Positions 24,737 through 33,698 of a stretch of 64,000 nucleotides of DNA are shown here, one piece after another. Numbering within the stretch: the stretch's first letter is position 1; the number at the start of each line of letters is the position of its first letter. The notes below the pieces were generated by a model. That model was not told the origin of the DNA and made no database searches. It saw only the letters and a list, made by a program, of their open reading frames with translations. Source of the DNA: Lachnospiraceae bacterium (GTDB lineage Bacteria > Bacillota > Clostridia > Lachnospirales > Lachnospiraceae); the NCBI GenBank assembly GCA_017467845.1, contig JAFUKH010000088.1:1-64000 (forward strand). Reading direction: 5' to 3'. The position numbers and the translations under genes are program-made.

Positions 24737-27445
24737 ATGGAAGTAGGACATGAGCAAGATAAACTGCAACTGACAGAGTTAATAGATAGCGATACATTGC
24801 AATTGATACAAGATACTTTTGCAGGTATAACCGGTGTTACGATTGGTATTTCTGACGCAAACGGAGTCAGTGTGACAAAGGATACGTGTTCTATCGAGTT
24901 TTGTCGAGAGTTTAATAAGAAATCACCGATTGGAAAGGCTCGCTGTGAGAAATGTGATAGAAATGGAACCGAGCTTGCGCTTTGCATGGGAAAATCCGTG
25001 ACATACAATTGTCATGCGGGTCTTATTGATTTTGCTGCACCTATTATAGCACGTGGTGAGATGATTGGCTGTATTACCGGTGGGCAGGTGCGTACCCAGG
25101 AGCTCAATGAAGAGGAGCTTCGGCGGGGGGCAGAAGAGATACAGGTAGATGCAGATGCTTATGTGGAAGCAGCGAAGAAGGTTCCTTACATTAGCGAAGA
25201 ACAGCTGGATAAGGCAACGGACTTCCTGTACAAGATGTCTACAATCATTTCCGAAATGGCATTTGATCGTTATGAAGTGATTGAAGCAAATAAGGAAATT
25301 GAACGAACTGCACAGATGAAATCTGATTTTCTGGCAAATATGAGTCATGAAATCAGAACTCCCATGAATGCCGTAATCGGTATGGCAGAGATGGCTCTGC
25401 GAGAGGATTTACCATCTGCCGCCAGAGGGTACGTAAGTCAGATTATTGCTTCCGGTAAGACACTTCTCACTATCATTAACGATATTTTGGACTTCTCTAA
25501 AATTGAGTCCGGGAAAATGGATATAGAAGAGTCAGAATATGAGCCCATGTCCATTGTTAATGATGTGGCTAATATCATTAACACCCGAATTGGTGAGAAA
25601 GATGTGGAGCTTATTCTGGATGTTGATCCTAACTTACCCCGCGGGATTCTGGGTGATTGCGAACGTATCAAGCAGGTAATCATTAATTTATCCAATAATG
25701 CGGTAAAATTCACCAAGCAAGGCCAGGTGGAATTGAAGGTTGGATTCATGAAAACAGGTACGGATGAGATGAGGCTGGAGGTAGCTATCAAGGATACCGG
25801 TATTGGTATTAAGAAGGAAGATTTACCGAAGCTTTTTAAGTCATTCCAGCAGTTGGATAGCAAGCGTAATCGTAATATTGAAGGTACCGGATTGGGACTT
25901 GCCATATCCCAGCGATTTGTGGAACTGATGGGAGGCGAAATCTCTGTAGAGAGTGAGTATGAGAAGGGAAGTACCTTCTCCTTTTGGGTGCCGCAGAAAA
26001 TTGTGGATGAAAAACCATCCGTTGTTGTAAAGAATAGAGAGAGTCTTAGAGTAGCCGGGCTTGTGGCGAATGGATTCCTTCGTGAACACATTGAGAAGGA
26101 TATGGCACATTTAGGAATTGAATATATTTCTCTGGAAACAGAAGACGATTTAGAGATTCTCCTAAAGGAAAAAATTTCTTACTTCTTTGTGGGACAGGGA
26201 ACATTTTCAGTAAATGTGCAGGAGTTTGTAAAAGCTCATCCTGAGATTGAAACGATTCTGATGATTGATTTCAGAACATCCGTGAAACTGGGGATTTCTA
26301 ATCTTATGGTTGTGAAAAAACCGGTTTATGTATTGAATATTGCCTCTATTTTCAATGGAGAGGATGTAAATACCGGCTTTGGCTTCAGTAATCGTGAGGA
26401 CTTTGAATTTATCGCACCGGAAGCGGAAGTTTTGATTGTAGATGATAATGCCATCAATCTGACGGTTGCGGAGGGACTGCTGAAGCCTCTTCAGATGAAG
26501 ATTGAGACGGCTCTTAGCGGAAGTGAAGCCATTGAGAAAATTTCAAGTAAAAAATATGACTTGATTTTCATGGATCACATGATGCCTGAGCTGGATGGTG
26601 TGGAGACAACACGTATTATTCGCCGTTTCCACAGTGAATATGATGAAATTCCCATTATTGCCCTTACTGCAAATGCAGTCAGCGGAACCAAGGAAATGTT
26701 TTTGGCAGAGGGCATGAATGATTTTGTGGCTAAGCCTATTGAAATGCGTACCATGCTTTCCAAGCTACGTAACTGGCTTCCGAAGCATAAGATTAAAAAA
26801 GTGTATTCTGTAGCGGGAGAAGAGACTACAGAAGAAAAAGATATTGTCAGTGTTGTGATTGAGGGACTGGACACCGGCTCTGCACTTAGACTTCTTGGAA
26901 CGGAGAAGCTGTTCTGGGCGGTGCTAAAGGATTATTATCAGGCCATTCCCAAGAAACTAAAGCTAATCAAAGAAACGGAGCAAAACGAGGATTGGAAGGC
27001 ATATACTATAGAAGTGCACGCACTGAAGAGCGCATCTAAGCAGATTGGTGCAATGGAGCTTTCCGAAAAGGCTCTTCGAATGGAAAATGCAGGTCATGCA
27101 CAGGACGGAGAACTGATTCATCAGTGTACGGATGAGCTGTTGCAGCAATATGCAAGCTATATTGATATTCTGAAGCCGTATTTCCCGGAGGAAAAGAAGG
27201 GTGATGGTCAAGGCAAGGATATTTCAGTCGGTGAGTTGGAGGTGTTCTTCGAAGAAATTCGAGCGGCGATGGAAGAGCTGGATATGGATACTGCTTTGGA
27301 AATCTTCAACAATATGGCAGAGTTTACTTACAAGGAAGAGGAAGAAGAATTATTTGAGATGCTGGGCGAAGCAGTTGCTGAGTATGATGTAGATAAGTGT
27401 GAAGAAATCATTGCCAGATGGGAAAACTATTATAAAATGAAATAG
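24737..27445 (+). CDS. PocR-domain hybrid sensor histidine kinase with receiver and Hpt domains
   Basis: 902 residues with no membrane helix, so probably cytoplasmic. PocR sensory domain (about 12-155, Cys-rich FCREFNKKSPIGKARCEKCD), then HisKA with phospho-His H204 in MSHEIRTPMNAVIG, HATPase (N box NLSNNAVKF, DTGIGI, GTGLGL), a degenerate receiver (about 435-550, no phospho-Asp), a functional receiver with D613 in FMDHMMP, and an Hpt domain with H761 in HALKSASKQIG. It holds every step of a His-Asp-His relay on one chain, ending at the response regulator encoded just upstream. PocR domains bind small metabolites such as diols; the ligand here is unknown. An acidic tail follows the Hpt. Confidence 0.9.
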   Translation: MEVGHEQDKLQLTELIDSDTLQLIQDTFAGITGVTIGISDANGVSVTKDTCSIEFCREFNKKSPIGKARCEKCDRNGTELALCMGKSVTYNCHAGLIDFAAPIIARGEMIGCITGGQVRTQELNEEELRRGAEEIQVDADAYVEAAKKVPYISEEQLDKATDFLYKMSTIISEMAFDRYEVIEANKEIERTAQMKSDFLANMSHEIRTPMNAVIGMAEMALREDLPSAARGYVSQIIASGKTLLTIINDILDFSKIESGKMDIEESEYEPMSIVNDVANIINTRIGEKDVELILDVDPNLPRGILGDCERIKQVIINLSNNAVKFTKQGQVELKVGFMKTGTDEMRLEVAIKDTGIGIKKEDLPKLFKSFQQLDSKRNRNIEGTGLGLAISQRFVELMGGEISVESEYEKGSTFSFWVPQKIVDEKPSVVVKNRESLRVAGLVANGFLREHIEKDMAHLGIEYISLETEDDLEILLKEKISYFFVGQGTFSVNVQEFVKAHPEIETILMIDFRTSVKLGISNLMVVKKPVYVLNIASIFNGEDVNTGFGFSNREDFEFIAPEAEVLIVDDNAINLTVAEGLLKPLQMKIETALSGSEAIEKISSKKYDLIFMDHMMPELDGVETTRIIRRFHSEYDEIPIIALTANAVSGTKEMFLAEGMNDFVAKPIEMRTMLSKLRNWLPKHKIKKVYSVAGEETTEEKDIVSVVIEGLDTGSALRLLGTEKLFWAVLKDYYQAIPKKLKLIKETEQNEDWKAYTIEVHALKSASKQIGAMELSEKALRMENAGHAQDGELIHQCTDELLQQYASYIDILKPYFPEEKKGDGQGKDISVGELEVFFEEIRAAMEELDMDTALEIFNNMAEFTYKEEEEELFEMLGEAVAEYDVDKCEEIIARWENYYKMK

Positions 27446-27477
27446 TATGTGCATACTATTAACAAGGAGGTAATTCC

Positions 27478-28098
27478 ATGGACAAGAGTGTAATGAATAA
27501 ATTGACATATGGTTTATTTGTATTGACTGCATTTGACGGAGAAAAACATAATGGCTGTATTGTAAATACCACCATACAGGTAACCTCGGAGCCGAACCGT
27601 ATTGCGCTGGCGGTTAATAAGAGTAATCTTACCCATGATATGATTATGGAGAACCGGAAGCTGAATATTTCTGTTATCAGTGAGGATGCCAAGTTTGATT
27701 TATTTAAACGATTCGGTTTTGTATCGGGAAGAGATGTGGATAAATTTGAAGGATTTACAGGATATAAGAAGGCGGTGAACGATTTATATTATGTTACCGA
27801 AGGAACCAATTCTTATATTTCTGCGTGGGTGGAGCAGACGGTCGATATGGGAACCCATACTCTTTTTATTGCGCTGATAACCAATCTGGAAACACTCAGC
27901 AATGTACCCAGTGCAAGCTATGGATACTATCATAGTAATATTAAGCCAAAGCCGGAGAAAAAGGTAGAAACACCTGCGAACCAGTCAGTATGGAGATGTA
28001 AGGTTTGTAATCATGAATACGTGGGAGAAGAGCTTCCTGAGGATTATATCTGTCCGATATGTAAGCATCCTGCCAGTGATTTTGAGAGAATTAGTTAG
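27478..28098 (+). CDS. Flavin reductase-like/rubredoxin fusion (high-molecular-weight rubredoxin)
   Basis: 206 residues. The N-terminal FMN-binding flavin reductase-like domain (about 1-150, SVMNKLTYGLFVLTAFDGEKHNGC) is joined to a C-terminal rubredoxin (about 168-203) with CKVC and CPIC iron ligands (WRCKVCNHEY, DYICPICKHPASDF). Such Hrb proteins pass electrons from NAD(P)H to flavodiiron proteins or rubrerythrin in oxygen and peroxide defence of anaerobes. It has its own AAGGAGG site 33 bp after the kinase gene, and ends at a strong terminator; a shared promoter with the kinase is possible. Confidence 0.92.
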   Translation: MDKSVMNKLTYGLFVLTAFDGEKHNGCIVNTTIQVTSEPNRIALAVNKSNLTHDMIMENRKLNISVISEDAKFDLFKRFGFVSGRDVDKFEGFTGYKKAVNDLYYVTEGTNSYISAWVEQTVDMGTHTLFIALITNLETLSNVPSASYGYYHSNIKPKPEKKVETPANQSVWRCKVCNHEYVGEELPEDYICPICKHPASDFERIS

Positions 28099-28104
28099 AA
28101 TGAT

Positions 28105-28136
28105 GGGGCTGTTGTTACAACAGCCCCACTTTTTTG
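28105..28136 (+). terminator. Rho-independent terminator
   Basis: Perfect 10-bp stem GGGGCTGTTG / CAACAGCCCC with a TTA loop, followed by ACTTTTTT. Confidence 0.95.
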
Positions 28137-28148
28137 TGCAAATTAGTC

Positions 28149-28177
28149 TTTACAGTAATTCTTTACCGTGCTAAAAT
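28149..28177 (+). promoter_or_regulatory. Sigma-A promoter of the amino-acid ABC operon
   Basis: -35 TTTACA (28149-28154), 17-bp spacer, -10 TAAAAT (28172-28177), about 35 bp before the AAAGGAGG site of the binding-protein gene. Confidence 0.7.
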
Positions 28178-28219
28178 ACTAAAGCAATACTTTGCATTTA
28201 CGCAAAAGGAGGAATTATT

Positions 28220-29029
28220 ATGAAGAAATTAACCGCTTTATTTTTATCATTAACAATGGCTATCGGCCTTACTGCATGTGGCGGAAGCTCTGAAGGACAG
28301 ACCTTTACTGTGGGCTTTGATGCGGAGTATCCACCATACGGTTACATGGCAGATGACGGTACATACACCGGTTTTGACTTAGAACTTGCAGCAGAAGTGT
28401 GCGAGCGTAACGGCTGGACCTTGGTAAAGCAGCCAATCGACTGGAATACCAAGGATATGGAGCTTAATTCCGGTTCTATCGACTGTATCTGGAACGGTTT
28501 TACCGTAACCGGACGCGAGGATCAGTATACCTGGTCTGTACCTTATGTTGACAACTCTATCGTATTCATTACCATGAATGATTCTGATATTCAGGCAAAG
28601 GCAGATCTTGCCGGTAAAATCGTAGTAACCCAGGCTGGTTCTTCTGCTTTGACTGCACTTACCGATGATAGCGAAGACAATGCAGCAAACTTAGAGCTTG
28701 CAGCAAGCTTTGCGGAGCTTCAGCAGGTTGCTGATTACAATACAGCATTCCTTAACTTAGAATCCGGTGTGGTAGATGCCATCGCAGTAGATATCGGTGT
28801 TGCTCAGTATCAGCTTACTTCCCGTGAGGGAACCTTCCGTATGCTTGAGGAGCAGCTTTCTACTGAACAGTATGCAGTAGGCTTCAAGCTTGGTAATGAG
28901 CAGCTTCGTGACACTGTTCAGAATACACTGTTTGAGATGTACAAGGACGGAACCTTTATGGAAATCGCAGAGAAGTATTCTGATTTCAACTTATCAGACA
29001 TGGTTTGTATCGGCGACTACATTAACTAA
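28220..29029 (+). CDS. Polar amino-acid ABC transporter, substrate-binding lipoprotein
   Basis: 269 residues. Lipoprotein signal peptide with lipobox LTAC (Cys 20), then a SBP_bac_3 domain (about 30-265): FTVGFDAEYPPYGYMADDGTYTGFDLELAAEV, the WNGFTVTGRE segment and DAIAVD. The FDAEYPPYG start and the conserved Arg of TGRED are the signature of basic or polar amino-acid binders (cystine, histidine, glutamine type). It is the first gene of a four-gene operon with permease, ATPase and a DapF-fold epimerase. The substrate is not determined by sequence; the racemase partner hints at histidine or another racemised amino acid. Confidence 0.9.
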   Translation: MKKLTALFLSLTMAIGLTACGGSSEGQTFTVGFDAEYPPYGYMADDGTYTGFDLELAAEVCERNGWTLVKQPIDWNTKDMELNSGSIDCIWNGFTVTGREDQYTWSVPYVDNSIVFITMNDSDIQAKADLAGKIVVTQAGSSALTALTDDSEDNAANLELAASFAELQQVADYNTAFLNLESGVVDAIAVDIGVAQYQLTSREGTFRMLEEQLSTEQYAVGFKLGNEQLRDTVQNTLFEMYKDGTFMEIAEKYSDFNLSDMVCIGDYIN

Positions 29030-29049
29030 TGAAGTGAGGAATTTTAGCT

Positions 29050-29700
29050 ATGACATTGTGGGGTATGGCACAGCAGGTTTTATCCGGCACAGGTGCTACG
29101 CTACTTATCTTTTTTTCAACAGTAATCTTTTCCATGCCATTGGGCCTTTTGGTGGCGTTCGGACGAATGAGCAAGTTTAGACCGCTCTCCGCTTTGGTAA
29201 AAGGTTTTATATCTATATTGCGTGGTACGCCGCTGATGCTCCAGTTGATTGTGTGGTTTTACGGTCCGTATTATTTATTTGGGACGCAGCTTTCTTCCGG
29301 TTGGCGACTGACTGCAACCATTTTGGGATTTTCCATTAATTATGCGGCCTATTTTGCAGAGATTTTCCGCTCAGGTATCCAGAGTATTCCGCTGGGACAG
29401 TATGAAGCAGCCAATGTGCTTGGATATAGTAAGGCGCAGACCTTTACCAAGATTATTTTTCCACAGATGTGTAAGCGCGTGCTTCCGCCGGTTACCAACG
29501 AGGTAATTACCTTGGTTAAGGATACCTCTTTGGCATTTGTACTTGCCTACTCGGAGGTATTTACCATTGCAAAACAGGTTGCGGCGGCACAGACTACCAT
29601 TGTACCTCTCTTTATTGCAGGCGGTTTCTACTATGTATTCAATTTCGTAGTGGATTTTGTTATGGCTAAGATTGAACAGAAAATGAACTATTATCGCTAA
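29050..29700 (+). CDS. Polar amino-acid ABC transporter permease
   Basis: 216 residues, about five membrane helices, HEQRO-type permease family. It contains the GTPLMLQL motif and the cytoplasmic EAA loop ([27 protein letters not shown]) that docks to the ATPase. Starts 20 bp after the binding-protein gene and is followed 17 bp later by the ATPase gene. A homodimer of this subunit would form the channel. Confidence 0.92.
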   Translation: MTLWGMAQQVLSGTGATLLIFFSTVIFSMPLGLLVAFGRMSKFRPLSALVKGFISILRGTPLMLQLIVWFYGPYYLFGTQLSSGWRLTATILGFSINYAAYFAEIFRSGIQSIPLGQYEAANVLGYSKAQTFTKIIFPQMCKRVLPPVTNEVITLVKDTSLAFVLAYSEVFTIAKQVAAAQTTIVPLFIAGGFYYVFNFVVDFVMAKIEQKMNYYR

Positions 29701-29717
29701 GGAGTAATCAAGAGCTT

Positions 29718-30482
29718 ATGAAATACTTGGAAATTAAAAATTGTAAAAAAGCTTTTGATGAGCTTAGTGTACTGAATGATATCTCCCTTTCTGTAGAGGA
29801 AGGGGAGGTTGTGGCGATTATCGGACCCTCCGGTTCCGGGAAGTCCACACTTCTTCGCTGTGCAACTCTTTTAGAGACTATGGACAGCGGCGAACTTGTT
29901 TATATGGGGGAAAAAGCAGCATCTACTGTAGATGGTCAGGCTGTTTACGCAGATGGGAATGCCCTTAAGAAGATTAAAAACTATTTTGGACTGGTGTTCC
30001 AGAATTTTAACCTATTTCCTCATTACAGCGTATTAAAAAATGTATGTGATGCACCAATCAGTGTGCAGAAGAGAAATAAGGAAGAAGTGAAGGAAGAGGC
30101 TTTGAAGCTTCTTGCCAAGATGGGACTTTCCGGGAAAGAGAATGCTTATCCTTGTCAGCTATCCGGTGGTCAGCAGCAACGTGTGGCAATTGCCAGGGCT
30201 CTTGCCATGAAGCCTTCCATTCTTTTCTTTGACGAACCTACATCTGCACTTGATCCTGAGCTTACCGGTGAAATTTTGAAGGTAATCCGTCAGCTGGCAG
30301 AGGAAAAGATGACCATGGTAATCGTAACCCATGAAATGAGCTTTGCAAGAGATGTGGCAGACAGAGTTATTTTTATGGATGGCGGTTATATTATTGAAGA
30401 GGGTGACCCGCATGAAGTAATTGAGCATCCGAAGGAGGAACGTACCAAACAGTTCTTGGCGCGTTTTTCCGCAGAACAATAG
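29718..30482 (+). CDS. Polar amino-acid ABC transporter ATP-binding protein (GlnQ-like)
   Basis: 254 residues. Walker [10 protein letters not shown] (about 35-43), Q-loop FQNFNLF, signature LSGGQQQR, Walker [13 protein letters not shown] and the H-loop VTHEM. It energises uptake by the preceding permease. There is a small insertion after Walker A (about 62-85, [18 protein letters not shown]) compared with GlnQ. Confidence 0.93.
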   Translation: MKYLEIKNCKKAFDELSVLNDISLSVEEGEVVAIIGPSGSGKSTLLRCATLLETMDSGELVYMGEKAASTVDGQAVYADGNALKKIKNYFGLVFQNFNLFPHYSVLKNVCDAPISVQKRNKEEVKEEALKLLAKMGLSGKENAYPCQLSGGQQQRVAIARALAMKPSILFFDEPTSALDPELTGEILKVIRQLAEEKMTMVIVTHEMSFARDVADRVIFMDGGYIIEEGDPHEVIEHPKEERTKQFLARFSAEQ

Positions 30483-30497
30483 ATGGGAGTTTGACTG

Positions 30498-31271
30498 TTG
30501 AAGATTCAGTATGTAAATCCGGCAGGGAATATCACCGCCATTGTAGAGGGATTTGTACCCATGGCAGAGAGGATTTCGCTGTCCAAGAAGATTTTAGATA
30601 AAAAATGCGCTGAGCAGGTGGGATTCGAAACTGCACCTGCCCTTGGCGGTTTATACAGACTGGAAATGATGGGCGGGGAATTCTGTGGTAACGCAGCCCG
30701 CTCATTTGGGTATTTAAAGGCTTTAGAGGAGTTTGGAGCCGGTGTGCATACCATAAACGTAGAAATCTCCGGGGCTGAGGCTCCTGTGCCTGTCATGGTG
30801 GATTTGGATAAGAATACGGCCTTTGCCCGGATGCCTGTACCTGCACGTTTGGAGCAAATAGAGGTACAGGGTTACTCTTGTCCTGTGGTGATGTGCCATG
30901 GAATTTGCCATTTGATTGCTCTTGATGTGACACCTGATGAGGTTTTTGTAGAGACGGCGTTGGATGCCATGAAGAGCTTGAAGCAGGATGCTTATGGTAT
31001 CATGTTTTTAGATGCTCGGAAGGGGACTTTGATACCGGCGGTGTATGTTGCTGCAACGGATTCACTGGTGTGGGAATCCTCCTGTGGCTCCGGAAGTGTG
31101 GCTTGTGGCTGGTATCTTGCGATGGCAGCTCAGGTCATGGATTCTTCAGAGACCAAGGTGTATACCTTTGCCCAGCCCGGTGGAACCATTCAGGTGGAGG
31201 CTGTATTGCTGAATGGTCGGGTGACCGCCTGTATCATGGGTGGAGAAGTGAATATTATTGAAATGAAATAG
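30498..31271 (+). CDS. DapF-fold PLP-independent amino-acid racemase/epimerase
   Basis: 257 residues from TTG 30498 (GGGAG upstream). Two pseudo-symmetric halves each bear a catalytic Cys: GGEFCGNAARSFG (Cys about 59) and ESSCGSGSVACGW (Cys about 197), the thiol pair of diaminopimelate epimerase and relatives. The sequence diverges from housekeeping DapF (no typical DVHFFG-like start), and the gene is the last in an amino-acid uptake operon, 15 bp after the ATPase, rather than near lysine genes. DapF-like histidine racemases (CntK-type, and a fusobacterial one) are known, so racemisation of the imported amino acid is the best inference. Specificity cannot be read from sequence. Confidence 0.82.
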   Translation: MKIQYVNPAGNITAIVEGFVPMAERISLSKKILDKKCAEQVGFETAPALGGLYRLEMMGGEFCGNAARSFGYLKALEEFGAGVHTINVEISGAEAPVPVMVDLDKNTAFARMPVPARLEQIEVQGYSCPVVMCHGICHLIALDVTPDEVFVETALDAMKSLKQDAYGIMFLDARKGTLIPAVYVAATDSLVWESSCGSGSVACGWYLAMAAQVMDSSETKVYTFAQPGGTIQVEAVLLNGRVTACIMGGEVNIIEMK

Positions 31272-31294
31272 AGTGTTGCATTTGCAACACTCTA
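31269..31294. terminator. Bidirectional terminator overlapping the racemase stop codon
   Basis: Perfect 12-bp stem TAGAGTGTTGCA / TGCAACACTCTA with a 2-nt loop, whose 5' arm starts in the TAG stop. It lies between the convergent racemase and SseB-like genes. The trailing T-run is weak on the plus strand (TTATTG). Confidence 0.65.
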
Positions 31295-31304
31295 TTATTG
31301 TGCT

Positions 31305-32093
31305 TTATTCAAACATCTCGTGAATTTTCTGAATGTAATCCTTGGTCAAGGTAACACCTACGCCGCCGGGATTTACAATATAGCCGTTGGTTCCCTGAGG
31401 AATCTCCATGGTGGCCAGCTGCTCAAAGGTAACGATAATTGCCTTTACTTCTTCCTTACCTGCTTTAAAACGCTGATATTCCATTCCATCACTGAAAAGT
31501 GGAACAAGACTGGTGGTTTCATTTAAGCGGAACAAAATCTGCTGAATGTTTTTCTGATCACCTTCAGACTTATCTGCGATAGGAAGAAGGTACTTTGCTC
31601 GCTTAATGTTAGCGGACATTTCTTCATCCAATTCCTGCAGATGCTTTACATCTGTTGTAGGATCCTTTCTGCGAAGCTCCTGCATATAATAAATCATACT
31701 GATCTGAAGAGAAGGATTCTCTAAAGGTCTCTGCTGTTCCGGTAAGTTGGAGAAATCAGGACGCTTAATTACTTCGCGTACCTTGTAAACTGCTTCGCCT
31801 TCGTCGGTAGTCCAATGCATAGCTGTAATGCCGTACACGAAGAAGCTGGAAACAATCATGATGAGCTCCTTCTGATTCGTTTTAATCGCAATGGTAGGCT
31901 GAATCTTTTTCTCTGCCAGCTCCATGGCCTTTGCCTTTGCGGTCTCTAAGTTGGTGAAAAGAAATGCCTCGTCCTCACCGGATTCCTCGTTATATACAGT
32001 GTATGGAACGTGAGTTAAGTGAGAATATAAGATATATGCTTCCTCAAGAGTGGGTAAACTCTTTAAAAATTCTGCTTTCTGTGTTTCGTTCAT
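31305..32093 (-). CDS. SseB-family protein
   Basis: 262 residues, cytosolic. The N-terminal half has the layout of SseB-type domains (AYILYSHLTHVPYTVYNEESG, AFLFTNLETAKAKA) and the C-terminal part (VPLFSDGMEYQRFKAG, VVNPGG-like GYIVNPGGVGVTLTKD) is the SseB N-terminal-domain signature. Function in Gram-positives is unknown. Start taken at 32093 (MNETQKAEF) because GGAGG lies 10 bases upstream; six further in-frame codons upstream run through that site. It is monocistronic and divergent from the polymerase gene. Confidence 0.8.
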   Translation of the reverse strand: MNETQKAEFLKSLPTLEEAYILYSHLTHVPYTVYNEESGEDEAFLFTNLETAKAKAMELAEKKIQPTIAIKTNQKELIMIVSSFFVYGITAMHWTTDEGEAVYKVREVIKRPDFSNLPEQQRPLENPSLQISMIYYMQELRRKDPTTDVKHLQELDEEMSANIKRAKYLLPIADKSEGDQKNIQQILFRLNETTSLVPLFSDGMEYQRFKAGKEEVKAIIVTFEQLATMEIPQGTNGYIVNPGGVGVTLTKDYIQKIHEMFE

Positions 32094-32142
32094 TTTAAAT
32101 AATCCTCCCAATGTTCATGTCTGTTTATTGTACCATATCTGA

Positions 32143-32172
32143 TTGAATTTTTGTATAGGAAAATTGTATACT
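32143..32172 (+). promoter_or_regulatory. Sigma-A promoter of the Y-family polymerase gene
   Basis: -35 TTGAAT (32143-32148), 18-bp spacer, -10 TATACT (32167-32172). No LexA-type SOS box (GAAC-N4-GTTC) is visible in the region. Confidence 0.6.
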
Positions 32173-32194
32173 AGAAAAAAGGAGGTAAAAAGCT

Positions 32195-33463
32195 TTGAAA
32201 AAAGAAAGAATTTACATTTGCATAGACTTAAAAAGCTTTTATGCCTCCGTGGAGTGCGCAGACATGGGATTGGATCCATTGACCACAAGGCTGGTAGTGG
32301 CGGATCCGGAGCGAAGTGAAAAGACCATCTGTCTGGCCATATCTCCGGCTATGAAGGCTCTGGGAATTCACAACAGGTGCCGGGTATTTGAAATCCCCAA
32401 GGGTATTGAGTACATTATGGCACAGCCCAGAATGCAGCGTTATATTGATGTTTCGGCGGGTATTTATGGAATCTATCTGAAATATATTGCTAAAGAGGAT
32501 ATTCATGTCTATTCCATTGATGAGTGCTTTATGGATGTGACGGACTATCTGCATATGTATCATATGACAGCCAAGGAGTTGGCGGTGCGTATTATGCAGG
32601 AAGTGTATGAGAAGACCATGATTACCGCTACCTGCGGCATCGGAACCAATTTGTACCTTGCTAAGGTGGCTCTGGACATTACTGCCAAGCATGTGGAGGA
32701 TCATGTAGGTTATCTTGATGAGGAAATCTACCGAAATACCTTGTGGAACCATAGGCCGCTGACAGATTTTTGGCGGGTAGGGAGAGGTATTGCAAATCGT
32801 CTGGCTACCTGCGGAATCTATGATATGCAGGGGATCGCGGAGGCGGATGAGGACCTGATGTACCAGCTCTTTGGCATTGATGCAGAGCTGCTTATCGACC
32901 ACGCATGGGGAAGGGAAACTACTACCATGCCGGACGTTAAGAACTTTAAGTCCAAGCATAACTGCTTGTCCAGTGGACAGGTTCTCTGCCACGGCTATAA
33001 TTTCACAGATGGTAAGCTCATAGCCAAGGAGATGGCAGACCTTCTATGTCTGGAGCTGGTAGCGAAAAATCTTGTGACGGAATCTGTTTCCTTATATATA
33101 GGGTATGAAAACGGATACGATAAGCCTCATTCAAACGGAAGCATAGGTCTCCCCACTGCCACCTGTTCCGCAAAGCTGATTATGAATTATGTGGAAAAGC
33201 TCTACGACCGCATTGTGGATCCTTTTACGCCGGTGCGCAGGCTGAACCTTTCCTTTAATAATGTTGTGGCGGGGGAGTACCAACAGTACGATCTTTTCAC
33301 TGACCCGGCAGAGCTGGAGCGGGAGAAGAAGATGCAGCTTGCCATGCTGGATATTAAGAAGAAATTCGGCAAGAATGCCATCTTGAAAGGATTAAATTTG
33401 GAAGAGAATGCAACCACCATAGAAAGAAATAGGCAGATTGGAGGACATAAGAGTGGGGAATAG
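32195..33463 (+). CDS. Y-family translesion DNA polymerase (DinB/UvrX-like)
   Basis: 422 residues. It copies past damaged template bases with low fidelity. The palm motif CIDLKSFYASVE (D11) and YSIDECFMDV (D109, E110) give the metal-binding carboxylates; the fingers, thumb with a helix-hairpin-helix (WRVGRGIANRLATCGI) and little-finger domain (about 295-400) follow. The insertions and C-terminus match the plasmid/phage-type UvrX group rather than housekeeping DinB. TTG start with a strong AAGGAGG. The small gene overlapping its end is the usual partner in this group. Confidence 0.92.
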   Translation: MKKERIYICIDLKSFYASVECADMGLDPLTTRLVVADPERSEKTICLAISPAMKALGIHNRCRVFEIPKGIEYIMAQPRMQRYIDVSAGIYGIYLKYIAKEDIHVYSIDECFMDVTDYLHMYHMTAKELAVRIMQEVYEKTMITATCGIGTNLYLAKVALDITAKHVEDHVGYLDEEIYRNTLWNHRPLTDFWRVGRGIANRLATCGIYDMQGIAEADEDLMYQLFGIDAELLIDHAWGRETTTMPDVKNFKSKHNCLSSGQVLCHGYNFTDGKLIAKEMADLLCLELVAKNLVTESVSLYIGYENGYDKPHSNGSIGLPTATCSAKLIMNYVEKLYDRIVDPFTPVRRLNLSFNNVVAGEYQQYDLFTDPAELEREKKMQLAMLDIKKKFGKNAILKGLNLEENATTIERNRQIGGHKSGE

Positions 33464-33623
33464 ACCGAAAATGAGTCCTGCGGACAGAGCCAAGCAGTTC
33501 ATGCCCTTTGCGGCGCTGAAGGGATATGAGGAGGCACTTCGTGAGAAAGAGCGGGAGATAGAAGAGAAGATGAAAAACGAACTGGTAGAAGAGTACCATG
33601 AAGATTTTTCGAGTTTCGACTAA
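33453..33623 (+). CDS. Small polymerase-associated protein (YolD-like context)
   Basis: 56 residues, charged, no membrane segment. The core MSPADRAKQFMPFAALKGYE followed by a Lys/Glu-rich helix is a conserved small-protein type encoded directly after Y-family polymerases in Firmicutes, like YolD with UvrX. Start GTG 33453 has GGAGG 8 bp upstream and overlaps the polymerase stop by 11 bp; a TTG at 33438 lies on the site itself. Its stop codon is the -35 of the flgM promoter. Confidence 0.75.
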   Translation: MGNRPKMSPADRAKQFMPFAALKGYEEALREKEREIEEKMKNELVEEYHEDFSSFD

Positions 33624-33647
33624 AGTATTTAAAATTTGGGTCGATAA
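33621..33647 (+). promoter_or_regulatory. Sigma-28 promoter of flgM
   Basis: TAAA (33621-33624), 15-bp spacer, GTCGATAA (33640-33647), against TAAA-N15-GCCGATAT. A perfect 8-bp inverted repeat ATAACTTA / TAAGTTAT (33644-33651, 33658-33665) overlaps the -10 and the transcript start. Confidence 0.75.
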
Positions 33648-33698
33648 CTTATACAAGTAAGTTATGAATGTGTTTAGAGTTTATAAGGAGGAGTCCAT

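Noticed and set aside
32110-32195. LexA/SOS box before the Y-family polymerase
   Set aside because: No GAAC-N4-GTTC dyad found; only a sigma-A promoter is visible.
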